42,567 bases of DNA from Lachnospiraceae bacterium (GCA_017540605.1 JAFYAS010000012.1:1-42567); one strand, 5' to 3'. Positions 1 through 7,604 are shown, counted from the first letter of the stretch. Translations and numbers: made by a program. The notes: generated from the sequence alone by a model not told the origin.

Positions 1-23
1 AAATGTCCACGGGACATTTTTTT
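1..23 (+). terminator. Terminator-like hairpin at left edge
   Basis: AAATGTCC (1-8) pairs with GGACATTT (12-19) and is followed by T residues to 23. It lies before the first repeat unit and would end transcription entering from a gene left of the window. Confidence 0.55.
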
Positions 24-86
24 AACGGCGAAGAAAACCCTCGACTAATTCGATTCCGGTTCTGGGCATTTTTTTAATGTTCGCCT

Positions 87-111
87 AAAAAGCTCCGCAG
101 GAGCTTTTTTT
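87..111 (+). terminator. Terminator hairpin between repeat units 1 and 2
   Basis: AAAAGCTCC and GGAGCTTTT pair around a GCA loop and run into a T tract. The same hairpin recurs at about 175-199. Confidence 0.6.
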
Positions 112-174
112 AACGGCGAAGAAAACCCTCGACTGGTTCGATTCCGGTTCTGGGCATCTTTTTTAATGTTCGCC

Positions 175-199
175 TAAAAAGCTCCGCAGGAGCTTTTTT
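175..199 (+). terminator. Terminator hairpin between repeat units 2 and 3
   Basis: Second copy of the AGCTCC-GCA-GGAGCT hairpin, 88 bp after the first, again followed by a T tract. Confidence 0.6.
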
Positions 200-263
200 A
201 ACGGCGAAGAAAACCCTCGACTAGTTCGATTCCGGTTCTGGGCATTTTTTTAATGTTCGCCTA

Positions 264-294
264 AAAATGTCCTCCGGACATTTTCTCCTTTTTT
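264..294 (+). terminator. Terminator hairpin closing the repeat array
   Basis: AAAATGTCC (264-272) pairs with GGACATTTT (276-284) around TCC, followed by a pyrimidine-rich and T-rich stretch. It resembles the hairpin at 1-19 rather than the two in between. Confidence 0.55.
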
Positions 295-660
295 TTAGAA
301 ATACCGTGAGAACGTCATTTATATGTGAAGCTTATCCTTTTCATTTGCTTTTTCATATAAACAATGCAACGCTATATGCGTAAAAAGGGGCAATCGATCC
401 TCACGGCGTATTAATTAGCATGTTTGGTATTTATCAAATTGTTCCAACGGTTACTATAAACACCATATTTGAGTAACTATTTCATATAGTATGCACTAGG
501 AAATATAGTTACTTGAAGGTCCTTCGCCGAGTACAATAGCATTTTTTTTTATACTTTTCAATAGATTGGTGACATTTGGGGGTCAAATGGTGACATGTAA
601 CTTTTAGTTGCCTAAATTTCACTTAAATTTAAGATTAATTCTAAGAAAAATGATTTTTTT
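295..660. other. Gene-free AT-rich stretch
   Basis: No credible coding frame with a ribosome binding site is seen. It holds a 9-bp inverted repeat, AGTAACTAT (472-480) against ATAGTTACT (505-513), a distant CCGTGAG (304-310) / CTCACGG (400-406) pair, and a T run at about 541-550. None of these can be assigned a function. The stretch separates the repeat array from the rpsF promoter. Confidence 0.5.
566..597. repeat. Paired direct repeats, possible IS end remnant
   Basis: TGGTGACAT occurs at 567-575 and again at 588-596, a 21-bp spacing. Between them CATTTG (573-578) and CAAATG (584-589) form an inverted pair. Repeated short motifs two helical turns apart resemble the multiple terminal repeats of IS21-type elements, but no transposase gene or second end is visible here. 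A regulator binding site is the alternative. Confidence 0.35.
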
Positions 661-672
661 TACAATTTTTTC

Positions 673-701
673 TTGATTTTATAAATAGTTTCTGTTATCA
701 T
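673..701 (+). promoter_or_regulatory. Sigma-A promoter of rpsF-ssb-rpsR
   Basis: -35 TTGATT (673-678), 17-bp spacer, -10 TATCAT (696-701), with a TG one base upstream of the -10 (extended -10). It lies about 80 bp before rpsF and leaves a leader of roughly 75 nt. Confidence 0.7.
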
Positions 702-705
702 ATTT

Positions 706-760
706 CTCTGTGATGTTTTACATTTAATTTCCTTGCTACTATCTCGAATAGTGGCCAGAG
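706..760 (+). promoter_or_regulatory. Structured rpsF leader, possible S6:S18 autoregulatory site
   Basis: CTCTG (706-710) can pair with CAGAG (756-760), enclosing a hairpin CTACTAT (736-742) / ATAGTGG (748-754) with loop CTCGA. A two-stem leader directly before rpsF is where many bacteria place the RNA element bound by the S6:S18 complex. I did not identify the conserved CCG element of that motif with certainty, so the assignment rests on position and folding. Confidence 0.35.
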
Positions 761-782
761 ACCATAAGGAGGTAAAAGAAAG

Positions 783-1070
783 ATGAACAAGTATGAATTA
801 GCTTTAGTAGTGAATTCAAACCTTGATGACGATGCAAAGAACGCTGTTCTTGATAAGGTAAAAGCTCTTATCGAGAAGTTCGGCGGTACTGTATCTGACG
901 TTGATGATCAGGGTAAGAAGAGACTTGCATACGAGATTCAGAAGATGATCGAGGCAAATTACTACTTCATTCACTTTGATGCAGATGCTGAGTGCCCTGC
1001 CAAGTTAGAAGCAAATGTTCGTATTATGGAGCCTGTTCTCAGATATCTTATTGTAAAAGCTGAGGCATAA
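783..1070 (+). CDS. rpsF: 30S ribosomal protein S6
   Basis: A 95-residue protein with the usual length and features of S6: the N-terminal strand MNKYELALVV, the central GKKRLAYEIQK segment and the C-terminal MEPVLRYLIVK. S6 sits on the platform of the small subunit and forms a dimer with S18, encoded two genes downstream. The ATG follows AAGGAGG at a normal distance. It is the first gene of the conserved rpsF-ssb-rpsR operon and has its own promoter. Nothing unusual is seen in the protein. Confidence 0.97.
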   Translation: MNKYELALVVNSNLDDDAKNAVLDKVKALIEKFGGTVSDVDDQGKKRLAYEIQKMIEANYYFIHFDADAECPAKLEANVRIMEPVLRYLIVKAEA

Positions 1071-1088
1071 TTAAAGGAGGTTTCAATT

Positions 1089-1526
1089 ATGAATAATGTT
1101 GTTTTAATGGGACGTTTAACACGTGATCCCATGGTTAGTTACTCTCAGGGTGATACTTCGATTGCAGTTGCAAGATATACTCTTGCTGTTGATAGAAGAT
1201 TCAAAAAGGATGGCGGACCTGAAGCTGATTTTATCAGCTGTGTTACTTTTGGAAAGTCAGCCGAGTTTGCGGAGAAGTATTTAAGACAGGGAATGAAGAT
1301 ATGTGTTTCCGGAAGGATTCAGACCGGAAGCTATACCAATAAAGAGGGCAATAAGGTTTTCACTACTGATGTAGTAGTAGAGAATCACGAGTTTGCTGAA
1401 AGCAAGGCTTCAAGTGATGCATATCAGGCTTCACAGCCTGCTTCCGATAGGCCTGCACCCTCAGCCGCTAGTGGAGAGGGCTTTATGAATATTCCCGAAG
1501 GTGTTACTGAAGAGTTACCATTTTAA
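1089..1526 (+). CDS. ssb: Single-stranded DNA-binding protein
   Basis: 145 residues. Residues 1 to about 105 form the OB fold (MNNVVLMGRLTRDP at the start, then VSGRIQTGSY). A Ser/Ala/Pro-rich linker follows, and the protein ends in the acidic tip EELPF, which in this family recruits replication and repair partners. Preceded by AAAGGAGG and placed 18 nt after rpsF, between the two ribosomal protein genes as in most Firmicutes. Role: coats single-stranded DNA during replication, repair and recombination. Confidence 0.96.
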   Translation: MNNVVLMGRLTRDPMVSYSQGDTSIAVARYTLAVDRRFKKDGGPEADFISCVTFGKSAEFAEKYLRQGMKICVSGRIQTGSYTNKEGNKVFTTDVVVENHEFAESKASSDAYQASQPASDRPAPSAASGEGFMNIPEGVTEELPF

Positions 1527-1541
1527 TTAGGAGGAATAAAG

Positions 1542-1811
1542 ATGTCATTCAATAAGACAGATAGAAATGATGGCGCAGCTCCCATGAAAAGAAGACCTAT
1601 GAGAAGAAGAAAAAAGGTCTGTGTATTCTGCGCTGACAAGGAATCAGTTATTGATTACAAGGATACCAACAAGTTAAAGAGATATATTTCTGAGAGAGGA
1701 AAGATTCTTCCTCGTAGGATCACAGGTAACTGTGCTAAGCATCAGAGAGCTCTTACTGTAGCAATCAAGAGAGCTAGACATATCGCTTTAATGCCTTATG
1801 TAGTTGAGTAA
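1542..1811 (+). CDS. rpsR: 30S ribosomal protein S18, zinc-ligand form
   Basis: 89 residues with the family core [19 protein letters not shown] and the basic N terminus [12 protein letters not shown]. It retains C-x-x-C (CVFC) and a later C-x-x-H (CAKH), the pattern of the zinc-binding (C+) form of S18. Many Bacillus-type S18 proteins lack these cysteines. Ribosome binding site AGGAGG precedes the ATG, and an intrinsic terminator follows 14 nt after the stop, ending the operon. Confidence 0.96.
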   Translation: MSFNKTDRNDGAAPMKRRPMRRRKKVCVFCADKESVIDYKDTNKLKRYISERGKILPRRITGNCAKHQRALTVAIKRARHIALMPYVVE

Positions 1812-1824
1812 TATTTATTTTAAG

Positions 1825-1865
1825 AGACAAGGGTGTCTTCTATGGGACTACCCTTGTCTTTTTTT
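1825..1865 (+). terminator. Terminator of rpsF-ssb-rpsR
   Basis: GACAAGGGT (1826-1834) pairs with ACCCTTGTC (1850-1858) and is followed by seven T residues. Confidence 0.85.
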
Positions 1866-1968
1866 ACTTTATAGATAACTTCGTTTTATATAAAGTAATA
1901 TAAACTCCGCGAGGATGCGCACTCCCGCGTATTGAAATTGTTGCTTTATAAAAATGCGCTCGGCGCGA

Positions 1969-1988
1969 GAGTTTCGCAAGCGAAACTC
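1969..1988. repeat. Perfect hairpin between rpsR and glnA
   Basis: GAGTTTCGC (1969-1977) and GCGAAACTC (1980-1988) are perfectly complementary and followed by a moderately T-rich stretch. It lies just upstream of the glnA promoter. It could be a second terminator or an upstream regulatory structure; no function is shown. Confidence 0.45.
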
Positions 1989-1999
1989 TTTACTTTTTA

Positions 2000-2028
2000 T
2001 TGTATGTGGTCTTAAATTGTGATAAAAT
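2000..2028 (+). promoter_or_regulatory. glnA promoter
   Basis: -35 TTGTAT (2000-2005), 17-bp spacer, -10 TAAAAT (2023-2028) preceded by TG (extended -10). Located about 55 bp before the glnA ATG. Confidence 0.6.
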
Positions 2029-2081
2029 GAGCCTCGAAACAGCGCTCTAATTATGTATATTGATTTCAGGAGGATAATATA

Positions 2082-3392
2082 ATGGGTTACATCAAGGAAG
2101 ATATTTTCAGAATGGTAGAAGAGGATGATGTTGAATTCATCAGACTTCAGTTTACAGACATTTTTGGTACATTGAAGAATGTAGCTATCACTTCCAGCCA
2201 GCTTAGGAAAGCTCTTGATAATAACTGTATGTTTGAGGCCGCTTCCATTGATGGTTTATTGGCTAATGATGAGATTGAATTGTTCTTACATCCTGATCTT
2301 GATACGTATGAAGTATTTCCCTGGAGACCGCAGAATGGTAAGGTAGCCAGACTTATCTGTGATCTTTGTAATGCTGATGGTACTCCTTATATGGCAGATT
2401 CCAGATATATTTTAAAAAAGGTTATCAAGGACGCAGCTGATATGGGCTATACTTTTGATGTTGGTCCAGAGCTTGAGTTTTTCTTATTTCATACAGATGA
2501 TGACGGTATGCCTACGACTGTATCGCATGACAGAGCCGGTTATTTTGATCTTGGTCCTCTTGATCTTGGAGAAAATGCAAGGCGTGATATAGTCCTTACC
2601 TTAGAGGATATGAATTATGAAATAGAGTCTTCTCATCATGAGGTGTCCCCGGCACAGCATGAGGTAGATTTTAAGTATGCAGATGCCCTTAAAACTGCTG
2701 ATAATATAGTTACATTTAAGCTTGTAGTTAAGTCAACCGTGAAGCGACATGGACTTTTTGCAAGCTTTATGCCCAAGCCCAAGGATGATTGTGCCGGTTC
2801 AGGTATGCATATAAATATGTCTCTATCCAAGGATGGAGTGAATATCTTCGAGGATAAGAATGACGAAAATGGTCTAAGCACGGATGCTTATTATTTTATG
2901 GCAGGTATTATGAAGCATATAAAGGCTATAACTGCCATTTCCAATCCAATCGTCAATTCATATAAGAGACTTGCTACAGTATTTGAGACTCCTGTTTGTA
3001 TTGGATGGTCAACAAAGAATAAGAGTCCCCTTATTCGTATTCCCTCATCAAAGGGTGCAGGAGCAAGGATTGAGCTTAGAAGTCCGGATCCTTCATGTAA
3101 TCCTTATTTAGCACTTGCTCTCTGTCTTGCAGCCGGACTTGACGGTATAAAGAATAAGTATGAGGCTCCGGCTTCAATGGATAGTGTGGATGAGTCTGAA
3201 ATAAAGGATACAGACAGACTTCCCTGGAATCTTCAGACAGCGATTGAGATTTTTGAAAAGGATGAATTTGTAAAGAGTGTGCTTGGTGAGGAGCTTGTAA
3301 AAAGATATGTCAAGATAAAGAAGGAAGAGTGGAAGTCATACAGTGAATGTGTGAGCAAGTGGGAGATAGACGAATATCTTTATAGGGTATAG
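2082..3392 (+). CDS. glnA: Glutamine synthetase type I
   Basis: 436 residues, typical of the Firmicute GSI-alpha class. It condenses ammonium, glutamate and ATP into glutamine, the entry point of nitrogen assimilation, as a cytosolic dodecamer. The N-terminal beta-grasp domain includes FTDIFGTLKNVAI. The catalytic core shows GPELEFFLF (metal/glutamate site), AQHEVDFKY, the ATP-site segment KPKDDCAGSGMHIN, and RSPDPSCNPYLALA. GSI-alpha enzymes are usually controlled by feedback and regulator binding rather than adenylylation. Ribosome binding site CAGGAGG precedes the ATG. A nitR-like ANTAR gene follows, an arrangement known from clostridia. Confidence 0.96.
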   Translation: MGYIKEDIFRMVEEDDVEFIRLQFTDIFGTLKNVAITSSQLRKALDNNCMFEAASIDGLLANDEIELFLHPDLDTYEVFPWRPQNGKVARLICDLCNADGTPYMADSRYILKKVIKDAADMGYTFDVGPELEFFLFHTDDDGMPTTVSHDRAGYFDLGPLDLGENARRDIVLTLEDMNYEIESSHHEVSPAQHEVDFKYADALKTADNIVTFKLVVKSTVKRHGLFASFMPKPKDDCAGSGMHINMSLSKDGVNIFEDKNDENGLSTDAYYFMAGIMKHIKAITAISNPIVNSYKRLATVFETPVCIGWSTKNKSPLIRIPSSKGAGARIELRSPDPSCNPYLALALCLAAGLDGIKNKYEAPASMDSVDESEIKDTDRLPWNLQTAIEIFEKDEFVKSVLGEELVKRYVKIKKEEWKSYSECVSKWEIDEYLYRV

Positions 3393-3414
3393 TTTTTTAC
3401 AGAAAATACTTTTA

Positions 3415-3489
3415 TTGAGCAAGATGCTCAAAAACCGTGATCAAATTACGGTTAAACGGTTACAATCTGCGATATCAAAGGCGATATCG
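3415..3489 (+). promoter_or_regulatory. Candidate ANTAR-target hairpins ahead of the nitR-like gene
   Basis: CGATATC (3470-3476) pairs perfectly with GATATCG (3483-3489), leaving the hexaloop AAAGGC. This has A at position 1 and G at position 4, matching the loop consensus reported for ANTAR-bound RNA hairpins. Upstream are two further hairpins: TTGAGC/GCTCAA (3415-3420/3426-3431, five-base loop AAGAT) and AACCGT/ACGGTT (3433-3438/3448-3453). Neither of these has a clean A-x-x-G hexaloop, so the usual two-hairpin motif is only half convincing. No T-tract terminator is obvious in the interval. Confidence 0.4.
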
Positions 3490-3514
3490 ACATTATCCCT
3501 ATGGAGACAAAACA

Positions 3515-4057
3515 TTGGTAAATGTGATCATAGTATTTCCCAAAATTGAAGATGGACAAAAGATAAGGGGGGTACTTACACGACTTGGAATAGATGTTCA
3601 TACCGTGTGTCAAAGTGGCAATCAGGTGTTACAGACCTTGGAGGATCTTGATGATGGAATAATCATTTCTGCCTACAGACTCTCCGATATGACCTGTAGT
3701 AATCTAAAGGAAAGTCTTCCTACGGACTTTTCATTGCTAGTGCTAGCGTCCAATTCTCACAGTCAGGAGTTCTTCGGTGAGGATATCTTATTCCTTCCTA
3801 TGCCATTTAAGGCAGGAGAGCTTCGCGATACTATCGGTGATATGAGTTCTATCATATTGAGGCGTCGTAAGAAGAGAAGAGAAAAGCCGCGCGAGAGAAG
3901 CGCAGAGGACAAGGCAGTTATCCTTCAGGCGAAGGAGATGCTCATGAGAAAGAACAGTTATTCTGAGGAGGATGCTCACAGATACATTCAGAAGGTGAGT
4001 ATGGACAGCGGAAGAAGTCTTATGGAGACCTGTCAGATGCTGATCTCGATGTTATAG
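3515..4057 (+). CDS. nitR: ANTAR-domain antitermination regulator, NitR-like
   Basis: About 180 residues from a TTG at 3515 (reading MVNVIIVFPKIEDGQKIRG), which sits nine bases after GGAG. An open frame extends upstream to 3437, but that part lies over hairpin-rich leader and reads as unstructured basic sequence, so I reject it. Residues 1 to about 115 resemble a degenerate response-regulator receiver domain. A basic linker (RRRKKRREKPRER) follows, and the last ~55 residues match the ANTAR three-helix RNA-binding fold (KAVILQAKEMLMRKNSYSEE, then SLMETCQMLISML). ANTAR proteins bind paired hairpins in leaders and prevent termination. A gene of this type directly after glnA was described as nitR in Clostridium saccharobutylicum. 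The family call is solid; the nitrogen-control role is inferred from position. Confidence 0.8.
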   Translation: MVNVIIVFPKIEDGQKIRGVLTRLGIDVHTVCQSGNQVLQTLEDLDDGIIISAYRLSDMTCSNLKESLPTDFSLLVLASNSHSQEFFGEDILFLPMPFKAGELRDTIGDMSSIILRRRKKRREKPRERSAEDKAVILQAKEMLMRKNSYSEEDAHRYIQKVSMDSGRSLMETCQMLISML

Positions 4058-4068
4058 GAGGTATGCGT

Positions 4069-4902
4069 ATGAAGTTTACAAAAATGGAAGGCTTAGGAAA
4101 TGATTATGTGTATGTCAACTGCTTTGAGGAAGAGGTAAAGGATCCTTCTAAAGTTTCTATCAAGGTTAGTGACAGACATTTTGGAATCGGTTCGGATGGT
4201 CTTATTCTAATCAAACCCTCCGATAAAGCGGATGTTGAAATGGCTATGTACAATGCCGATGGATCACAGGCGGAGATGTGCGGTAACGGAATCCGTTGTG
4301 TAGGAAAGTATGCCTACGATCATGGACTTGTAAAGGATACAGAGATCACTGTCAATACTTTGGCAGGCATCAAGAATCTTAGCCTTAAGACAGAGAATAA
4401 CAAGGTAGTCGAAGTAACGGTAGATATGGGCGAGCCAATACTTAATCCTGCCGATATACCTGTGGTGGCTTCAGGAGAAGCTGTTATAAGGAAGCAGATC
4501 ACCATACAAGGTAAGAATTATGAGATCACCTGTGTATCAATGGGCAATCCTCACGCGATCATTTTTGTTGATTCAACAAAGGATTATCCTATCGAGGAGC
4601 TTGGGCCTCTATTTGAAAATCATGCGGTATTCCCTAAGAGAACAAACACTGAGTTCGTAGAGGTGATCAGCAGGAATGAAGTAAATATGCGTGTATGGGA
4701 GAGAGGTTCAGGAGAGACTCTTGCCTGTGGCACGGGAGCCTGTGCTACCTGCGTAGCCTGTGTGTTAAATGATAAAACAGATGATGAGATAACGATACAT
4801 CTCCTTGGAGGAGATTTAAAGGTCAAGTGGGATCGTTATACAAACAGAGTATTTATGACCGGAGCGGCTACGGAAGTTTTCTCCGGAGAGATTGAGATTT
4901 AG
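4069..4902 (+). CDS. dapF: Diaminopimelate epimerase
   Basis: 277 residues. Converts LL-diaminopimelate to meso-diaminopimelate for lysine and peptidoglycan. Both catalytic cysteines are visible: Cys71 in EMCGNGIRC and Cys220 in ETLACGTGAC. The opening MKFTKMEGLGNDYVYV is the usual start of the family. An ATG lies at 4063, but it is only one base after AGGAGG; the ATG at 4069 is seven bases away and gives the conserved N terminus. Followed 12 nt later by dapL, so the product of the next enzyme feeds directly into this one. Confidence 0.95.
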   Translation: MKFTKMEGLGNDYVYVNCFEEEVKDPSKVSIKVSDRHFGIGSDGLILIKPSDKADVEMAMYNADGSQAEMCGNGIRCVGKYAYDHGLVKDTEITVNTLAGIKNLSLKTENNKVVEVTVDMGEPILNPADIPVVASGEAVIRKQITIQGKNYEITCVSMGNPHAIIFVDSTKDYPIEELGPLFENHAVFPKRTNTEFVEVISRNEVNMRVWERGSGETLACGTGACATCVACVLNDKTDDEITIHLLGGDLKVKWDRYTNRVFMTGAATEVFSGEIEI

Positions 4903-4914
4903 GGAGGAGAAAAA

Positions 4915-6132
4915 GTGTTTACAGCAAATAAGGATTATCAAAAGTTACCGGGAAGCTACCTGTTTTCAACCATAGCAAAGAAGGTAGCTGCCTATACGGA
5001 AGCACATCCTGAGGAGAAGATCATAAGACTTGGTATCGGTGATGTGACCAAGCCCCTTGCACCTTCTATAATCAAGGCACTTCACGATGCCGTTGACGAG
5101 ATGGGAGATGCTTCTACCTTCAGGGGTTATGCACCTGATCTTGGATATGATTTTTTAAGAAACACCATAGTTGAGAAGGCTTTTAAGAGCAGAGGCTGTG
5201 AAGTATATGCCGATGAGGTTTTTGTAAGTGACGGAGCAAAGTCTGATTCCGGCAATATTCAGGAGATATTTGGTGCAAATGACAGGATAGCTGTATGTGA
5301 TCCTGTATATCCTGTTTATGTTGATACCAATGTTATGTCAGGTCGTTGTGGTGATTATGATGAGAAGACTGGACTTTGGAGCAATGTGATCTATATGCCC
5401 TGTACGGCAGAGAATGGTTTTTCTCCCGAGCTTCCGGGGGAAGTGCCCGATATCATTTATCTTTGCTTCCCCAACAATCCTACAGGAGCTACCATCACGA
5501 AGACTGAGCTTCAGAAGTTCGTTGATTATGCCAATGAGCACAAATCGGTGATCATCTACGATGCTGCTTATGAGGCTTATATCAGTGAAGAGGATGTTCC
5601 TCATTCTATCTATGAGTGTGAGGGTGCCAGAACCTGCGCGATTGAGATCAGAAGCTTCTCCAAGAATGCAGGCTTTACCGGAACAAGACTTGGATATACA
5701 GTAGTTCCTAAGGACCTAAAGGATCAGGATGGTGTATCCCTTCGCAATCTTTGGGCTAGAAGACACGGCACAAAGTTCAATGGTGCTCCTTATATCATTC
5801 AGAGAGCCGGAGAGGCTGTTTTTTCTGAAATCGGTCAAAAGGAGACCATGGAGCAGATCGTATATTATATGAATAATGCAAAATGTATCCTTGATGGACT
5901 TAAGTCTGCCGGATATTCAGTAACAGGTGGTGTGAATGCACCTTATATCTGGCTTAAGACTCCCGACAATATGACTTCCTGGGAGTTCTTTGACTTCCTT
6001 CTTGATAAGGCACATGTTGTAGGTACTCCCGGTTCAGGCTTTGGACCCTCAGGAGAAGGATACTTTAGATTGACAGCATTTGGTTCTTATGAGAATACTG
6101 TTGAGGCTATTGAAAGAATTAAAAAAATGTAG
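4915..6132 (+). CDS. dapL: LL-diaminopimelate aminotransferase
   Basis: 405 residues with a GTG start eight bases after GGGAGGAG. A PLP fold-type I aminotransferase that makes LL-diaminopimelate directly from tetrahydrodipicolinate, bypassing the acylated intermediates of the DapD/C/E route. Visible features: FRGYAPDLGYDFLR, the CFPNNPTGA substrate/PLP loop, and the Schiff-base lysine at about residue 250 in IRSFSKNAGFTGTRLGY. Partner of dapF immediately upstream. A terminator follows at 6161. Confidence 0.94.
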   Translation: MFTANKDYQKLPGSYLFSTIAKKVAAYTEAHPEEKIIRLGIGDVTKPLAPSIIKALHDAVDEMGDASTFRGYAPDLGYDFLRNTIVEKAFKSRGCEVYADEVFVSDGAKSDSGNIQEIFGANDRIAVCDPVYPVYVDTNVMSGRCGDYDEKTGLWSNVIYMPCTAENGFSPELPGEVPDIIYLCFPNNPTGATITKTELQKFVDYANEHKSVIIYDAAYEAYISEEDVPHSIYECEGARTCAIEIRSFSKNAGFTGTRLGYTVVPKDLKDQDGVSLRNLWARRHGTKFNGAPYIIQRAGEAVFSEIGQKETMEQIVYYMNNAKCILDGLKSAGYSVTGGVNAPYIWLKTPDNMTSWEFFDFLLDKAHVVGTPGSGFGPSGEGYFRLTAFGSYENTVEAIERIKKM

Positions 6133-6160
6133 TATGATAGTTCATGCCTTAGATCATTAC

Positions 6161-6194
6161 GAGGACGGTTTTTATTACCGTCCTCTATATTTTT
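6161..6194 (+). terminator. Terminator after dapL
   Basis: GAGGACGGT (6161-6169) pairs with ACCGTCCTC (6177-6185), then TATATTTTT. Confidence 0.8.
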
Positions 6195-6209
6195 GGAGCG
6201 GCGCAGGAT

Positions 6210-7568
6210 ATGACAAAAGAAGATAAACGAATCTATACAATGAGCAAAGAAAAGCCTTCTACGGCAGTACTTAAGATGGGAATGCCACTTGTTTGCGGTA
6301 TGTTCATTATGGTGCTTTATAACCTGGTGGATACATATTTTATAGGTCTTACAAGGGATAATTATCAGCTGGCGGCAGTGAACCTTGCTTATCCGGTGAT
6401 GATGGTGATGATAGCTATTGCCAATATGATCGGAACCGGTTCCTCATCATATATTGCAAGATGTCTTGGAGCGGGTGAACATGAAAAAGCTGAAAAGACT
6501 CTTACTATGGGATTTTTGTTATCCGTGATTAACAGCCTTTTGGTGTCAGTAATAGGTTTTGCCGGAATGTCATTTATCATAAGATTGCTTGGGGCAAAGG
6601 AGAATACCTACGCATATACAGAGCAATATGTAACTGTTTTGCTTATCGGAAGTATATTTACTATGGGAAGCTATACAATGGGTGCATTCCTTCGCGGAGA
6701 GGGCTCTGTGAAGTATTCTATGGTTGGTATGCTTGTGGGAACAGTCGCAAATATCATTCTTGATCCTTTTTTTATTTTCGTCCTTGATATGCAGATTAAG
6801 GGTGCTGCCATAGCAACCGTTATCGGAAATGCTTTTGGAACTATTGTGTCTTTGATCTTTTATATCAGTGGTAAGACTCTTCTTAAGCCTTCTTTAAAAT
6901 ACTTGAAACCGGATATTTCAATCATTGGGGAGATTTATTTTGTGGGACTTCCCGCATCTCTTGAGACCTTACTTACATCGGCGGCCTATGTGGTCAACAA
7001 CAATCTTGCTGTGAGATATGGGGAGCTGATGGTGGCGGCTACTGGAATATCGCAGAAGGTATTGTCTCTAGGAACCTATATCTATCAGGGAATGGCTTCC
7101 GGTGTTCAGCCTATCATGGGATATAACTATGGCGCTTCGGATTATAGGAGAATGAGAGATATCCTTAAGTCAGGAGTCCTGATCGTAACAGGGATAGAGC
7201 TTATTATAATGTGTATGTACGGTTTGCTTGCACCGGTTTTTATAGCGGTATTTACCAAATCACCGGAGGTTATAAACATAGGTGCCGGAGTTTTGAGAAG
7301 ACAGATGTTCATTTTGCCCTTTGTGGGAACCGTATCCATGTGTAGGATGTCATTTCAGGCAATGGGTAAGCCCTTCCATGCATTTGCCATCACTTTAGTT
7401 AGGCAGTTGATATTATATATTCCTATGTTGCTTTTATTTAACTCTCTGTTTGGCTTTTGGGGAATGCTTTGGGCACAGCCTTTTACGGAGCTTTCTATGA
7501 TGGTGGTATCTTTGGCATTTATCGTAGAGATCATAAAGGGGGAGGAGAAGAAAAAAAGCACTCAATGA
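6210..7568 (+). CDS. MATE family multidrug/metabolite efflux transporter
   Basis: 452 residues, close to the usual MATE length, with about 12 hydrophobic segments in two homologous halves. MATE hallmarks include GMPLVCGMFIMVLYNLVDTYF near the N terminus, NMIGTGSSSYIARCLGAGE, and the second-half equivalent GVQPIMGYNYGASDYRRM. These inner-membrane antiporters export organic cations or metabolites using Na+ or H+ gradients; the substrate cannot be told from sequence. The ATG at 6210 follows a weak AGGA, and an in-frame ATG at 6240 is an alternative. The stop codon lies inside the terminator hairpin. Confidence 0.9.
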   Translation: MTKEDKRIYTMSKEKPSTAVLKMGMPLVCGMFIMVLYNLVDTYFIGLTRDNYQLAAVNLAYPVMMVMIAIANMIGTGSSSYIARCLGAGEHEKAEKTLTMGFLLSVINSLLVSVIGFAGMSFIIRLLGAKENTYAYTEQYVTVLLIGSIFTMGSYTMGAFLRGEGSVKYSMVGMLVGTVANIILDPFFIFVLDMQIKGAAIATVIGNAFGTIVSLIFYISGKTLLKPSLKYLKPDISIIGEIYFVGLPASLETLLTSAAYVVNNNLAVRYGELMVAATGISQKVLSLGTYIYQGMASGVQPIMGYNYGASDYRRMRDILKSGVLIVTGIELIIMCMYGLLAPVFIAVFTKSPEVINIGAGVLRRQMFILPFVGTVSMCRMSFQAMGKPFHAFAITLVRQLILYIPMLLLFNSLFGFWGMLWAQPFTELSMMVVSLAFIVEIIKGEEKKKSTQ

Positions 7569-7586
7569 TTGCGTTGAGTGTTTTTT
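7551..7586. terminator. Terminator overlapping the MATE stop codon
   Basis: CACTCAA (7559-7565) pairs with TTGAGTG (7574-7580). It is flanked by A7 on the left and T6 on the right, so it could act in both directions. The TGA stop lies in the loop. Confidence 0.8.
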
Positions 7587-7604
7587 GCGTTCAGAAAGTA
7601 ACGA

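Larger units (their letters stand above)
1..284. repeat. Three tandem 88-bp units: tRNA-tail-like segment plus terminator hairpin
   Basis: Units begin at 24, 112 and 200, an exact period of 88 bp. Each starts AACGGCGAAGAAAACCCTCG, continues through a segment shaped like a tRNA T arm and acceptor 3' strand (TTCGATT loop, then CCGGT, TCTGGGC and A), a T run, and ends TTCGCCT. GGCGAA near the start can pair with TTCGCC at the end. Units 1 and 2 are followed by the identical hairpin AAAAGCTCC-GCA-GGAGCTTTT. Unit 3 is followed by a different one (264-284, AAAATGTCC/GGACATTTT), which resembles the hairpin at 1-19, so the array probably continues to the left. In unit 2 (132-156) the T stem pairs fully; in units 1 and 3 its 5' strand is changed (AA and AG in place of GG). 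No unit contains a full cloverleaf. Derivation from a tRNA 3' end is inference. Confidence 0.8.

Noticed and set aside
112-156. Complete tRNA gene
   Set aside because: Only a T arm and acceptor 3' strand can be drawn. There is no 5' acceptor strand, D arm or anticodon arm.
1-284. CRISPR array
   Set aside because: The whole 88-bp unit repeats, including the parts that would be spacers. There is no short repeat with unique spacers and no cas gene.
3437-3514. Upstream extension of the ANTAR protein
   Set aside because: The frame is open but covers hairpin-rich leader, and a TTG with a ribosome binding site at 3515 gives a sensible N terminus.
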